Positions 48,246 through 59,356 of a stretch of 64,000 bases of DNA are shown here, one piece after another. This stretch comes from Dokdonia pacifica. Its GTDB lineage: Bacteria; Bacteroidota; Bacteroidia; Flavobacteriales; Flavobacteriaceae. The notes under the pieces were generated by a model. The model did no database searches. It was not told the DNA's origin and saw only the letters and a program-made list of their open reading frames with translations. Numbering within the stretch: the first letter of the stretch is position 1; each line of letters begins with the position of its first letter. The stretch is taken from the NCBI RefSeq assembly GCF_900188275.1, contig NZ_FZNY01000002.1, positions 372,001 through 436,000 of the forward strand, read 5' to 3'. A program made the position numbers and the translations under genes.

Positions 48246-51002
48246 TTGCAAACAAAAACTGTACACCTTTCTTTACTCATTTGCCTTTTCTTGCTTTGTC
48301 CATTTTTAATGACAGCACAGGAGTTCCCATCCAACAATAATGCCATACCTGCAACTAAGAATGATTCTATTGATGCAAAGGCAATTGAACAGGATCTGGG
48401 TGCGCTTTCGCGAAAGCAAACCCTTAAAGACACCACATTTACTGTAAGGGATACAGTACGTACCGACTCTGTAAAAGTTAAAAAAGAACCTCTTACCGAT
48501 AAAGTAGCCTACAAAGCAACCGATTATGAGCGTATAAGCAGAAGTAAGAAAAAAATATTCTTATACAACGAAGCAGAAGTAATCTATGAGGATATACAAA
48601 TAAATGCTGGAGAGATCATTCTAGATTATCAAAAGAATACTGTATTTGCAAAAGGGATTAAAGATTCTAGCGGGGTTTATACACAAGCTCCTGTTTTTAA
48701 ACAAGGCCTCAATGAGGTCATGCCTGATTCTATCATATTTAATTTTGACTCAGAGAAAGCATTAATTTATGGTTCTAGAGTAGAAGGTGCAGGAGGACAA
48801 GAAATCAATTTAAAATCTGAAATTAGTAAGCGTGTAAATGACTCTGTGGTTTTTATGAGTAATGTAAAAATTACAACTAGTAAGAATCTGGATGATCCAG
48901 AATACTATTTTTATGCACGTAAAGTAAAATTTGTCCCAGGACAAAAACTCGTTACGGGACTTACTAATATGTACATTGCTGATGTCCCCACTCCTATTGG
49001 ATTACCATTTGCTTTCTTTCCGTTAGACAAACAACAAAGTGTTTCTGGATTTATTATCCCTAGCCCTGGAGAAACGAGACAAAGAGGATATTTCTTGCAA
49101 AATGGAGGGTATTATTTTGCACTTAGCGATTATTACAATCTTGCTATTACTGGAGATTACTATACCAATGGAAGTTATGCATTACGAGCTGACTCCGATT
49201 ATAGACTACGTTATAAATTTAATGGTAGATTAAGTTTTAATTTTGAGAAAATCTTAGCGAGTGAACGAGGGCTTCCAGACTTCTCCGAGAGAAATACGTA
49301 TAATATACGATGGAATCATAGTCAAGATTCGAAGGCTAGTCCAAATAGTAGATTTTCGGCTTCTGTAAACTTGGGAAGTAGTGATTTCTTTCAACAGTCA
49401 CTTAACCAAAGTAATACAGGTAATTTCTTGACAAATAACTTTAGTTCTTCGGTATCGTATTCTCGTACATTTCCTGGAAAAACTCCTGTCAATGTTACTG
49501 TAGCTGCAACACACTCTCAAAACTCGCAAACAGAAGTAATTAACCTTACGCTTCCATCTGCTCAAGTAAATGTAGATCGTATATTTCCATTTGCACCGAA
49601 AAGTGGTTCTAAGAAAGGAATCATACAAAACATCAACTTTAATTACTCTTTAAGAGCTAATAATCAATATGTAACTACAGACAGTCTGTTCTTTACATCA
49701 GAGATGTTTAGAGATGGTCGTTCAAGTATACAACAAACTATTCCTATTTCTACCAATTTCAAAATTGCAAAATTTATAAGCGCAACTTTAGGAGCTAATT
49801 ATACAGAAAACACTGTTTTCAGAACCATTGATCAATCCTATGATGAAGACCTTGGAGAAGTAGTAAGAGATACCATCAATGGGATTGATTCTTACAGAAC
49901 CTACGGTACAAGCGCTAGTTTAGGAACAACTATTTATGGTATTTTCCCATTTAAAGAGGGAGGGAAAATAGAATCTATACGGCACGTTGTACGCCCTAAT
50001 ATAGGGATTAGTTATACGCCTGCTTTTGATCAGTTTTTCGATACATTCTTACGTCCTGATCCTAATGACCCCACTGCTACAGACCTTACAGATGAAGTAG
50101 AGTTTTCTCGTTTTGAAGGAAGTTTACTAGGTGCTCCAAGCAATCGAGAAAGTGCTGCTGTATCTCTAGGTTTAAGTAATGTTGTAGAAGCAAAAGTCAG
50201 GGATAAAGACACTGCTGCGACCGAAGAGTATAAAAAAATTACCCTATTACGAAATCTAAACTTTAGAACTTCCTATAATATTACAGCAGATAGTTTAAGA
50301 TTAGCTCCTATCTCTGTGAGTGGTGCTATTCCAATAATTGAGAACAAATTAGAAATTAACTTTAGTGCTTCTTTAGACATATATGCTTTAAATAGCAATA
50401 ATAGGCGTATTAATAGGCTTAATATCAATAATGGCGGAAGTCTTTTTAGGGTTACCGGAGCACGTGCAAATTTTGGATATAACTTTTCTAGTAGAGATTT
50501 TGGCAATGGTAAAGACAGGAATACAAATCGATCCCAAAATCAAACATTTGCTGCTGGGGGAAGACCCGATAACCTATTTGGTGGCGGTGTAGATATTACT
50601 GGAAATAGTAATGGACTCCCAGAAGATGATGAAGATCAAGAAGAACAAGAGGTCGAGTTTTATAACTTTAAAATCCCTTGGAATTTAAGAGTCTCCTACG
50701 AGGTAAGTTATGTAAATAGTGCTAGACAAAATGATATTGGTTCTCACTCTCTTGTTTTTAGTGGAGATGTAGAACTAGGAAAGCGCTGGACCGTTGGTGG
50801 GTCTTCTGGATATGACCTAGCCAATCCTGGATTTACATTTACCTCATTGCAATTTGGTAGAGATTTAGAAAGTTGGAACTTACGTTTTAACTGGGTACCG
50901 TTTAGTACGAGATCATCATGGAATTTCTTTATAGGAATTAAAGGAAACCTACTCAGTGATATTAAGTATGATAAGCGTAGAGCTCCAGATGAGCGTCTGT
51001 AA
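48246..51002 (+). CDS. lptD: LPS-assembly protein LptD (outer-membrane translocon)
   Basis: The start is taken as TTG 48246 (reads MQTKTVHLSLLICLFLLCPF), which gives a proper signal peptide ending LMTAQ and an AGGATTAA element upstream. No in-frame ATG lies before the signal. The roughly 918-residue protein has an N-terminal OstA/LptA-like jellyroll (AEVIYEDIQINAGEIILDYQ; VFAKGIKDSSG; MPDSIIFNFDSEKALIYGSR) and a C-terminal beta-barrel with SGFIIPSPGETRQRGYFLQN and many amphipathic strands to the end (WNFFIGIKGNLLSDIKYDKR). It inserts LPS into the outer membrane. A Pro/Gly/Asp-rich loop (LPEDDEDQEEQEVE) is near residue 800. A copy of the palindrome falls in the coding region just after the signal. 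Confidence 0.9.
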   Translation: MQTKTVHLSLLICLFLLCPFLMTAQEFPSNNNAIPATKNDSIDAKAIEQDLGALSRKQTLKDTTFTVRDTVRTDSVKVKKEPLTDKVAYKATDYERISRSKKKIFLYNEAEVIYEDIQINAGEIILDYQKNTVFAKGIKDSSGVYTQAPVFKQGLNEVMPDSIIFNFDSEKALIYGSRVEGAGGQEINLKSEISKRVNDSVVFMSNVKITTSKNLDDPEYYFYARKVKFVPGQKLVTGLTNMYIADVPTPIGLPFAFFPLDKQQSVSGFIIPSPGETRQRGYFLQNGGYYFALSDYYNLAITGDYYTNGSYALRADSDYRLRYKFNGRLSFNFEKILASERGLPDFSERNTYNIRWNHSQDSKASPNSRFSASVNLGSSDFFQQSLNQSNTGNFLTNNFSSSVSYSRTFPGKTPVNVTVAATHSQNSQTEVINLTLPSAQVNVDRIFPFAPKSGSKKGIIQNINFNYSLRANNQYVTTDSLFFTSEMFRDGRSSIQQTIPISTNFKIAKFISATLGANYTENTVFRTIDQSYDEDLGEVVRDTINGIDSYRTYGTSASLGTTIYGIFPFKEGGKIESIRHVVRPNIGISYTPAFDQFFDTFLRPDPNDPTATDLTDEVEFSRFEGSLLGAPSNRESAAVSLGLSNVVEAKVRDKDTAATEEYKKITLLRNLNFRTSYNITADSLRLAPISVSGAIPIIENKLEINFSASLDIYALNSNNRRINRLNINNGGSLFRVTGARANFGYNFSSRDFGNGKDRNTNRSQNQTFAAGGRPDNLFGGGVDITGNSNGLPEDDEDQEEQEVEFYNFKIPWNLRVSYEVSYVNSARQNDIGSHSLVFSGDVELGKRWTVGGSSGYDLANPGFTFTSLQFGRDLESWNLRFNWVPFSTRSSWNFFIGIKGNLLSDIKYDKRRAPDERL
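48412..48427. repeat. GCGCTTTCGCGAAAGC palindrome inside lptD
   Basis: The exact core CTTTCGCGAAAG lies near codon 58 of lptD. Here the reading frame differs from the other coding copies: it is read ALSRK rather than AFAK. Confidence 0.8.
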
Positions 51003-51090
51003 TTTAGTATCTTTACGATAATAAAACCTTATCCAAACAACTACAATACATACATTAATTATAAAAATTCCGCTTACGCGAAATAGTACT

Positions 51091-51471
51091 ATGAAAAAAA
51101 TAATTTCTACACCTAATGCACCTGCTCCTATTGGACCATATAATCAAGCTGTACTATCCGGAAACACTTTATATACTTCTGGACAAATTGCTATAGATCC
51201 AAAAACTGGAGCGCTTTATAAAGGCCCTATCAAAGGAGAAACAACACTCGTAATGCAAAATCTAGAGGCTGTTCTAGCTGCAGCAGATATGACATTTGAA
51301 AATGTTGTGAAAGCAACCATTTTTGTCAATAAAATGAATGATTTTGCTGCTATTAATGAAGTATACGGATCATATTTTGATGATGATACGGCACCCGCTA
51401 GAGAAACTGTAGAAGTAGCAAACCTTCCTAAATACGTAAATGTAGAGATTTCTGTAATTGCTATTAAGTAA
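51091..51471 (+). CDS. ridA: RidA family reactive enamine/imine deaminase
   Basis: At 126 residues it matches the RidA length. It starts MKKIISTPNAPAPIGPYNQAV with the family's PAPIGPYNQA, the GQIAIDPKTGALYKG block, and the C-terminal signature APARETVEVANLPKYVNVEISVIA with the Arg that binds the substrate carboxylate. It hydrolyses reactive 2-aminoacrylate-type intermediates to ketoacids and ammonia, protecting PLP enzymes. It stands in the same direction as lptD after 88 bases that hold a decayed repeat (CGCTTACGCGAAAT at 51071-51084), and is followed by a terminator. Confidence 0.95.
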   Translation: MKKIISTPNAPAPIGPYNQAVLSGNTLYTSGQIAIDPKTGALYKGPIKGETTLVMQNLEAVLAAADMTFENVVKATIFVNKMNDFAAINEVYGSYFDDDTAPARETVEVANLPKYVNVEISVIAIK

Positions 51472-51561
51472 GGTAAAAACTACCTATCTCATTTTGAGTG
51501 AAAAATACTTATAAACTTTCTCAATACAACAAAAGAGAAATTTTAAAATAAAATTGACACT

Positions 51562-51600
51562 AAAAAATCCCACTCTATTTTCAAGAATGGGATTTTTTTT
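51562..51600. terminator. Terminator after ridA and the convergent kinase gene
   Basis: AAAAAATCCCA pairs with TGGGATTTTTTT around a loop containing TCTA/AAGA. T and A tracts on each side suggest it can serve both ridA and, farther off, the converging minus-strand kinase gene. Confidence 0.75.
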
Positions 51601-51649
51601 AACACCTAGTATAAATACAAAAATGCATTTATTTCTTAATTACATACTA

Positions 51650-52516
51650 TTAGTAAAGAATATGATCTTTATGATGCAATACAAGTCCATCTATAGGACG
51701 TTTTAATATTTTTCCTTCTCTTAATCCGTACGTGTCTAATAACATCCTAAGTTCCTTTTTGAGATAGAATGCAATAGATCCTACAAAATGAATAGGCACT
51801 TCTTTAGCATCTGGATATTGAAAAATTTGATTTTCAATAAATAAAGAGAGTCCTTTTTTAATCAATTCTTGACAATATGAATGATCTTTATTTTCAATTA
51901 AAAAGCGCGCAAAAGTTGCTAAATATGTATTTGGATTTGGATTCTTATAAAGGTGGTTTTTAATATTCTCAGAACTTAAATCATATGCATTTTCAAATTT
52001 AGTAGACAAATCTGTAGGGATATTATTAAACTTATAATCCCTTAATAATTGTCTTCCAAAATAATTCCCACTTGCATCATCCATGAGGATGTAACCTAAA
52101 GAAATTACTTTTTGCTCGATTTCTTTTCCATTAAAATAACTACAGTTAGACCCTGTTCCTAAAATACATACAATAGCTTTTTCAGCTTGTTCTGTATCTG
52201 TAGTAGCGTATAAAGCGGCATAGGTATCTTCCTTTATGATAATCTCATGAGCTTCTTTAAAAAAGTCTTCAAAAACTTCTTTAATTAGTTTACGAGGTTT
52301 TGCTACACCACACCCGGCTCCATAAAAATAAAGGCGACTTACCTCATTTCTATGCTTATATAATTCAAAATTATTAACTATACGCTCTGTTAATATCTCT
52401 TGTGATAATACTTGCGGATTCAGTCCTAACGTTTGTGTTTGGAATAGCATAGTACCCTCATCACTAAGAGCAATCCAATCAGTTTTGGTAGATCCACTAT
52501 CAACTACTAAAATCAT
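51650..52516 (-). CDS. N-acetylglucosamine kinase-like protein (BadF/BadG/BcrA/BcrD ATPase family)
   Basis: The 288-residue protein has an actin-like ATPase fold with phosphate-1 motif LVVDSGSTKTDWIAL and phosphate-2 AIVCILGTGSNCSYFN. YILMDDASGNYFGRQLLRDY and the adenosine motif PIHFVGSIAFYLKKELR follow. Bacteroidetes genomes contain many such proteins, with homology to eukaryotic GlcNAc kinase. A sugar such as GlcNAc or glucosamine is the likely substrate, which would feed glycolysis with the neighbours gap and pfkA. It lies 72 bases after gap in the same direction. Confidence 0.8.
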   Translation of the reverse strand: MILVVDSGSTKTDWIALSDEGTMLFQTQTLGLNPQVLSQEILTERIVNNFELYKHRNEVSRLYFYGAGCGVAKPRKLIKEVFEDFFKEAHEIIIKEDTYAALYATTDTEQAEKAIVCILGTGSNCSYFNGKEIEQKVISLGYILMDDASGNYFGRQLLRDYKFNNIPTDLSTKFENAYDLSSENIKNHLYKNPNPNTYLATFARFLIENKDHSYCQELIKKGLSLFIENQIFQYPDAKEVPIHFVGSIAFYLKKELRMLLDTYGLREGKILKRPIDGLVLHHKDHILY

Positions 52517-52588
52517 ATAGTTTGAGTACTTATTCAGATCGTTTTCCTATATGGATCTTTATAATCCATATAGGAAAACATTCATCAT

Positions 52589-53599
<1,011 letters not shown>

Positions 53600-53604
53600 T
53601 TAAA

Positions 53605-54591
53605 TTATGTGGTCATGATATCTGACACACGTATCAATTCTTTATTAATTTTTGATTCTCCTTTTATTGCTTTTTCAAGCGGAGTAAGTTCCATCGTATC
53701 ATGTATGGTTCCTACCATGTAATTACTTTTTCCCTCTAGAAGAGACTCTACTGCTTTTACTCCCATTCTACTAGCGAGAACACGGTCAAAACAAGTAGGT
53801 GAACCTCCACGTTGCATATGCCCTAAAACAGATACACGTACATCATATTCATCAAGGTTTTGATCTACATAATCTTTAAGCTCAAAAACGCTTTTCCCTA
53901 TTTTATCACCTTCAGCTACAACAACAATACTAGATGATTTTCCACTCTTCTTACTACGTTCTAAAGACTCTACAAGTCTATCAATTCCCATATCTTCTTC
54001 AGGTATCAGAATTTCTTCTGCTCCAGCACCTACACCTGCATTTAAAGCAATATGTCCTACATCACGCCCCATTACCTCAACAAAGAATAATCGGTCATGT
54101 GAATGTGCGGTATCACGTATTTTATCTATCGCTTCAACTGCAGTATTTAAAGCGGTATCATATCCTAAAGTTCTGTCTGTACCATTAATATCATTATCAA
54201 TAGTCCCAGGAATTCCCATTACTGGAAAATTATATTCAGTATTGAAAACAAGGCCTCCTGTAAATGTTCCATCACCACCTATGAGAACGATTGCATCAAT
54301 TCCATTTTCACGTAATTGATCATAGGCTATTTTACGACCTTCTTTGGTCATAAAACGTTTACTTCTTGCTGATTTAAGAAATGTGCCTCCTTTATTTATA
54401 ACGCCTCTTACACTACGTGCATCTAGTGCTACAAAATCACCATCAATAAGTCCTTCATATCCTCTATAAACTCCTACACATGAAATTTTATGATAGGCAC
54501 AAGTACGTGCTACAGATCGAATAGCAGCATTCATTCCAGGGGAGTCCCCACCCGATGTTAAAACTGCTATTTTCTTAATGTTTTGGCTCAT
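53605..54591 (-). CDS. pfkA: ATP-dependent 6-phosphofructokinase
   Basis: The 328-residue protein has the PFKA set: TSGGDSPGMNAAIRSV (ATP site), GGDGTFTGGLVF, PGTIDNDINGTDRTLGYDTA with the catalytic Asp, GRDVGHIALNAG and VLGHMQRGGSPTCFDR for fructose 6-phosphate. Length and motifs fit the bacterial ATP-dependent type I enzyme. It opens the pfkA-gap-kinase operon and thus the committed step of glycolysis. AAACGTTTTCG at 54677-54687, about 86 bases upstream, is a candidate operator half-dyad, shared with the nitrogen-locus promoter region. Confidence 0.96.
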   Translation of the reverse strand: MSQNIKKIAVLTSGGDSPGMNAAIRSVARTCAYHKISCVGVYRGYEGLIDGDFVALDARSVRGVINKGGTFLKSARSKRFMTKEGRKIAYDQLRENGIDAIVLIGGDGTFTGGLVFNTEYNFPVMGIPGTIDNDINGTDRTLGYDTALNTAVEAIDKIRDTAHSHDRLFFVEVMGRDVGHIALNAGVGAGAEEILIPEEDMGIDRLVESLERSKKSGKSSSIVVVAEGDKIGKSVFELKDYVDQNLDEYDVRVSVLGHMQRGGSPTCFDRVLASRMGVKAVESLLEGKSNYMVGTIHDTMELTPLEKAIKGESKINKELIRVSDIMTT

Positions 54592-54874
54592 ATATTAGCA
54601 AATAAAAAATAAATTTAGGAAACTTAACCTAGATTATTCAAGTATTTCGTGCTGATTTTTGACTATTTACAATCTCAAACGTTTTCGTTTAACAACTTTT
54701 TTTAAGTTGCCCGTTATTGAAGTAAAAAAAAGTGTGAAAAGAAGGTAAAATGGCATTATTTGCTTTCGCGAAAGCGTACATTTTAAGGATATCTATATAG
54801 AGAAGGTACTATTTTAATAATTTATCAAAATAGTAAAAAATTGAAATCGTATTTGAAACAAAATAAATGGAACG
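54592..54874. promoter_or_regulatory. Upstream region of pfkA with AAACGTTTTCG and a palindromic repeat
   Basis: AAACGTTTTCGTTT (54677-54690) has the central CG and near-symmetry of LacI-family operators. GCTTTCGCGAAAGCG (54762-54776) is a copy of the window's main palindrome. No ORF is seen. Confidence 0.45.
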
Positions 54875-57800
54875 TTAGTTTTTAAAAGTCACACCATCTG
54901 GAGCAATTTTTTCTGTAGTTGCTTCTTGCTCTTTTAAACTTTCTATGGCTTCTTTTGATTTTCCTTTAAAAATCTTTCTAATAAGTTCTTTAAAGGAATT
55001 AAAATCTACGGCATAAGATAGACCAGCTCCTTGCGTATAGCCTTCTGTCTCTCCTATAAATTGAATATCAGTTTGTCTATTAAATACTTTAGCACGTAAA
55101 GCACCATTTTCACTCAATAAGAAATCAATCTCTACATCTCCTACGATGACGCTTTCACTTATACCTCCAGTAGGTACTCCAACTTTCCCATTAATAAGAA
55201 CTCGATTTGTAATTTGCGTAGAAAGTGTAATCCCAACACGTCCTGCCGATTGTAGGTCTGGTGTATTATCTGCTTGTACTAAATCTAATCCTACATCAAA
55301 AATACTGTCATCATCACTAAATAGAATGTCTGAGAGTACAGATGATGTTGTTTCCAATAAATTATTTACAGCTCCTGCAGTAGATATGGATGCATTACTC
55401 AAGAAAACACCTTGAGATACTAAAGAAATTGCATTAAGCTCTCTTGCATTCTTATCACTAAGACGGTATTCAAGCTCAGAAACAACGGTACTGGTTGCTG
55501 CTGGGAATTCTATATCAAATGTAATATCTGGTTTTAAGAGTTCCCCATCTAGATTGATAACAACATCTACAGGTATTTTACGGTTTACAGAGGGGTTTTC
55601 TAATAAGATACTAGGATTTGCTTCTGCTTTATAAACAGCGCTTATATCTAGTAATGCTCCTGCAGGATCACCTTCCCAACGTATATTTCCATCAGGTCTG
55701 AACTTAAATTCTTTTTGAAAAAGTCCTTTGTATTTAAAGTTGAAAGTCCCTTCATAAGCAATGAAGTCTCCATACATATCAAACTTCCCATTAGTATCCA
55801 ATTGTATTAAGAGTGTTCCGCCTCCCCTACCTTTTAAGGTACTTCCATTTTCTTTATCGACTACAATCTCTATAAGAGCATCTGCATCTACATCTAGATC
55901 AAAATTTACAGAGAGTCCTTTTATTTCAGTTAGTTCTGATACAACGCCATTTAATTTTGCTTTCTTTTCTTCTGGTGTTACGAAGTGTATATATGAACTA
56001 TCTCCAATAGATTCAGAATCATCTATAGGAACATTAAATACAGTTCCTTCTTCTGTTTCTGCAAAAACATCAATAACCAAATTATCTATAGGTCCTTTAA
56101 TCATTGCTTCTCCAGAGATAAAAGCAGTTCCAAAGTATAGAGACTCCAGATCTTCTTTAGTATCTAACACTACTAGCCTATCTGTACTAATTCCTAAATC
56201 AAGCTTCCAATCACTAAACGCATTATGTGAAATCGAACCATTTAAGGCGCCAAGTGTTTCGTATTTTACATCTTCAAGTTGAATGGCATTAAAGATGAAC
56301 TTTTGTTTTTCTAATGTAACACTAGAAACACCTCTAAAATCATAATCTGTATTTAGATATGGTATTTTAAGACCTCCATCTAATATGGTTAAATCACCAT
56401 TTATATCTGGGCTTTTATAATTCCCTGTAATTTTTGCATTCCCATCTACAAAGCCACGTATTCTTGTAATAACGCCTTCTCCTAAAGGATCAAAAGGCGC
56501 TAAGTCAAAATTTGTGAGTTCTACATCTAAGTCTATGGTTGCATCACTACCATCGCCTACTATAATATTTCCATTTGCTACCAAAGGAGATCCTTCTTGA
56601 TTTTCTAATTTAGATTTAATCTCATATGCAGATAATGATGTATTCCCTTGTACGGTTAAATCAAATTTTCCTAATAGATACTCATTAACCGTAAACTGAT
56701 CTATTGCTACTGTAGAATTAGGATAATAGGCTCCTTCTTTTTGAAGAAGGTCTAATTTTCCATTTACTCTCCCCTGAAGATCTAAACTATCTATTGAAGG
56801 GGTGATTTTTGCTAGATCTACATTGGTAAATTGTGCTTTAATATCTTTATAGGTACTATCCTTTACAACGCCTTTAAGATCGATACGTTCATCTTTATGA
56901 CTTAAGACAATAGTTTGAATATCTACATCATTAAAGTTATTATCAAAAACAATACGATTACGATTGTTATTTTCTTTATTAATAAACCAAGGATTATCCT
57001 TAAAAACTACTTGAGATTTCTTAAAACCTACCACAGAGTTTCCATCTTCATTAATTGTATGATATAATGATAAATCGTATTGATCATCATTACGCGTACC
57101 TCCTCTAAATTCAGATTTCATAAATAATGTATCCTTAAGCGTTACATTAATAAGGTTAAAATCTGAAACAGCATAAAAACCAGCATCTATACTATCGGCA
57201 GCGATATAGGTATTAAATAATGGGTTTTTATTATCTACCTTTACTTCTATGGCTTCTGCCATATTTCCAAAGGCTGCTATTCTTGGTGATTTAAATGTGA
57301 GTTTAAATTCAGAATCATCAGAGACAACACTTCCCTTTATAATTGTTTCTGGTTCAAATTCTATTTCTGGAATAAAGACTTCTACAATTTTATTATTGAT
57401 CGTAAAATCAAAATCCATAAATTGATTTTCTGTCAATACCTCTGGTTGATAGTTTGTATACAGACTACCTAGTGCATTTCTAAATAAAGGGACAACTTCA
57501 TTAAACTTAAAAATACCGCTTACAGAGCCATCTATAATATCTGAAGAGTTGATCGCTATAGTACGAATGTTCTTTTTATCAAATACTGAAGTAATATCAA
57601 AGTCTTTAAAATAATAAGTGTCATTCTTATTTTGATATACGGCATCATAAAACGAAAGCTTTCCAAAGGCGTCTTCAATCCCTGTCCCTTTCATGTCCAT
57701 GATCACGTTTCCTTTAAGAACAGAAACGCTATCATTTACAAAATTAAGATTCACAAGATTTGCATACTCAATATCTGCTTCAAAATCATAACTATTAATA

Positions 57801-59260
57801 CTCTTTGAAACATCTATAAGTCCATCTACTCTTGCTTTCAGGTTAGGATCATTCATAATGAGTTCACCATTAAAAACGGGGCTCTTTAAATCTCCATAAA
57901 CACTAATATCTTTATAGGTATAATCATTATAAGTAAGACTATATACAATTCCAGAAAGTTTTGTGTCGAGATATTCTTGAATAAATCCTTTTCCATTTAC
58001 ATCAAGATCCATAGATGTTCTGCCTACTCTTGGATCATTAATAAACTTACCTAAATTAAAGTTTTCTAGGTCTATGTTTCCAGTATATGTAGCGACATCT
58101 GTATTTTGATAATCTGTTAATAATAAATCAACGTATCCATCTCCAAGTGCTGAAGTAACAACCCCTTCGGTATCAATAATAGTTGTTGTTATTGTTGTAA
58201 AACCGATTAACTCTATAGTACCAAGTTTTGCCATTTGTGCCGGCAATGTAGAAAGTACATTAGGCAATAAAGATTTCAGATCAAAATAGGTAGTTTGTAC
58301 TTCTCTGTAATTACCTTCTATACTAAAATCATCTCCATCTATAAGGTTAGTAAACTGAATATCTCCATCTATGACAGAGTTTTTTAAACCTCTTACCTCT
58401 AGACCAGTTGTTTTAAAGTCATTAAGAAATCCTGTTACATTTCCTTTCAAAGTAAAGGTCTTATCTCTTGCAAAACCACTATAAAATGGTGCTATATCGT
58501 TAGTGGAGATATTCGCTTTCGCGAAAGCGGCCTCAATATCGACTTTATTAATAAAATCAGACATTTTATCTCCCGAAGTATCTAATGCGATCGTACCCTC
58601 TATCTCTGAAGATTCAGTTTTTAATATAAAATCTTTAAGATTTATAGCACTTGTATCATAATGAAAATCTCCTTCTAAGGAAGATATCCCATAACCTCTT
58701 TTTGCTTTGAATGCAAGGTGATCTATATGTGTATCTATAACATCATCTACCAATTCAAAATCATCAAGTCTTGCTTCTAAACCCGTATAATCAATCACTA
58801 CTTGATTTTCTAAATCTTCATCAATATATCTAAAAACAGCATCTTCCAATGTAATTTTAGAAGAGGTCATTACAAAAGGAGGCGCATCAGGATTTGGGTT
58901 TTCAGGAACAAACTTCTTTGAAAAAATAGAAATATTATCACTCTGTTCTCCCGCATAAAATTTTAAATAAAATTTGGCGCCATCTAGTGCTATACTTCCT
59001 AATTCAAGATTGCCGTCTATTACTTTTTTTGCACTTAAAACACTTGTAGCTAGAGAGCGTGTATAGATAAGGGTATCTTGGTGATGGTCTTCAATATAAA
59101 TATCTTTGAGATTAAGATCACCATTCCACTTAAGCCCTACTTTATCTACGTGAATGGAGGTACCGTATTTTTTATTTACTTTATTAGTAATAATAGAAGC
59201 TACCTTAGATTGTACAGCTGGTATTGAGAAGATCAATAACAAAACTGCAAAGAATAGCAA
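54875..59260 (-). CDS. tamB: TamB-family inter-membrane protein (DUF490)
   Basis: The open frame reads 1461 residues from a TTG at 59260; in-frame codons upstream (KKFKKIVVRTIVYLL) extend the membrane anchor but offer no ATG, so the true start is unclear. The N-terminal TM (LFFAVLLLIFSIPAVQSK) anchors it to the inner membrane. The body is a long run of repeating beta strands (for example SSEIEGTIALDTSG, DLNLKDIYIEDHHQDT) forming a groove that spans the periplasm. The C-terminal DUF490 block reads LDGELLKPDITFDIEFP, RLSDKNARELNAISLVSQGVFL and ETEGYTQGAGLSYAVDFNSF. TamB-like proteins carry phospholipids between membranes or assist OMP assembly. A palindrome copy is read AAFAKA at about residue 248. 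Confidence 0.9.
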   Translation of the reverse strand: MLFFAVLLLIFSIPAVQSKVASIITNKVNKKYGTSIHVDKVGLKWNGDLNLKDIYIEDHHQDTLIYTRSLATSVLSAKKVIDGNLELGSIALDGAKFYLKFYAGEQSDNISIFSKKFVPENPNPDAPPFVMTSSKITLEDAVFRYIDEDLENQVVIDYTGLEARLDDFELVDDVIDTHIDHLAFKAKRGYGISSLEGDFHYDTSAINLKDFILKTESSEIEGTIALDTSGDKMSDFINKVDIEAAFAKANISTNDIAPFYSGFARDKTFTLKGNVTGFLNDFKTTGLEVRGLKNSVIDGDIQFTNLIDGDDFSIEGNYREVQTTYFDLKSLLPNVLSTLPAQMAKLGTIELIGFTTITTTIIDTEGVVTSALGDGYVDLLLTDYQNTDVATYTGNIDLENFNLGKFINDPRVGRTSMDLDVNGKGFIQEYLDTKLSGIVYSLTYNDYTYKDISVYGDLKSPVFNGELIMNDPNLKARVDGLIDVSKSINSYDFEADIEYANLVNLNFVNDSVSVLKGNVIMDMKGTGIEDAFGKLSFYDAVYQNKNDTYYFKDFDITSVFDKKNIRTIAINSSDIIDGSVSGIFKFNEVVPLFRNALGSLYTNYQPEVLTENQFMDFDFTINNKIVEVFIPEIEFEPETIIKGSVVSDDSEFKLTFKSPRIAAFGNMAEAIEVKVDNKNPLFNTYIAADSIDAGFYAVSDFNLINVTLKDTLFMKSEFRGGTRNDDQYDLSLYHTINEDGNSVVGFKKSQVVFKDNPWFINKENNNRNRIVFDNNFNDVDIQTIVLSHKDERIDLKGVVKDSTYKDIKAQFTNVDLAKITPSIDSLDLQGRVNGKLDLLQKEGAYYPNSTVAIDQFTVNEYLLGKFDLTVQGNTSLSAYEIKSKLENQEGSPLVANGNIIVGDGSDATIDLDVELTNFDLAPFDPLGEGVITRIRGFVDGNAKITGNYKSPDINGDLTILDGGLKIPYLNTDYDFRGVSSVTLEKQKFIFNAIQLEDVKYETLGALNGSISHNAFSDWKLDLGISTDRLVVLDTKEDLESLYFGTAFISGEAMIKGPIDNLVIDVFAETEEGTVFNVPIDDSESIGDSSYIHFVTPEEKKAKLNGVVSELTEIKGLSVNFDLDVDADALIEIVVDKENGSTLKGRGGGTLLIQLDTNGKFDMYGDFIAYEGTFNFKYKGLFQKEFKFRPDGNIRWEGDPAGALLDISAVYKAEANPSILLENPSVNRKIPVDVVINLDGELLKPDITFDIEFPAATSTVVSELEYRLSDKNARELNAISLVSQGVFLSNASISTAGAVNNLLETTSSVLSDILFSDDDSIFDVGLDLVQADNTPDLQSAGRVGITLSTQITNRVLINGKVGVPTGGISESVIVGDVEIDFLLSENGALRAKVFNRQTDIQFIGETEGYTQGAGLSYAVDFNSFKELIRKIFKGKSKEAIESLKEQEATTEKIAPDGVTFKN
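58514..58529. repeat. CGCTTTCGCGAAAGCG palindrome inside tamB
   Basis: A perfect 16-bp palindrome lies in the coding region, read AFAKA on the minus strand, in the same frame as in gltD and ppc. Confidence 0.85.
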
Positions 59261-59356
59261 TAGATAAACTATTGTACGTACTACTATTTTTTTAAATTTC
59301 TTGATACGGCTTATTGTTTTAACTTTGTTTTTTTATTTACAATATGTGTGCCTAAT

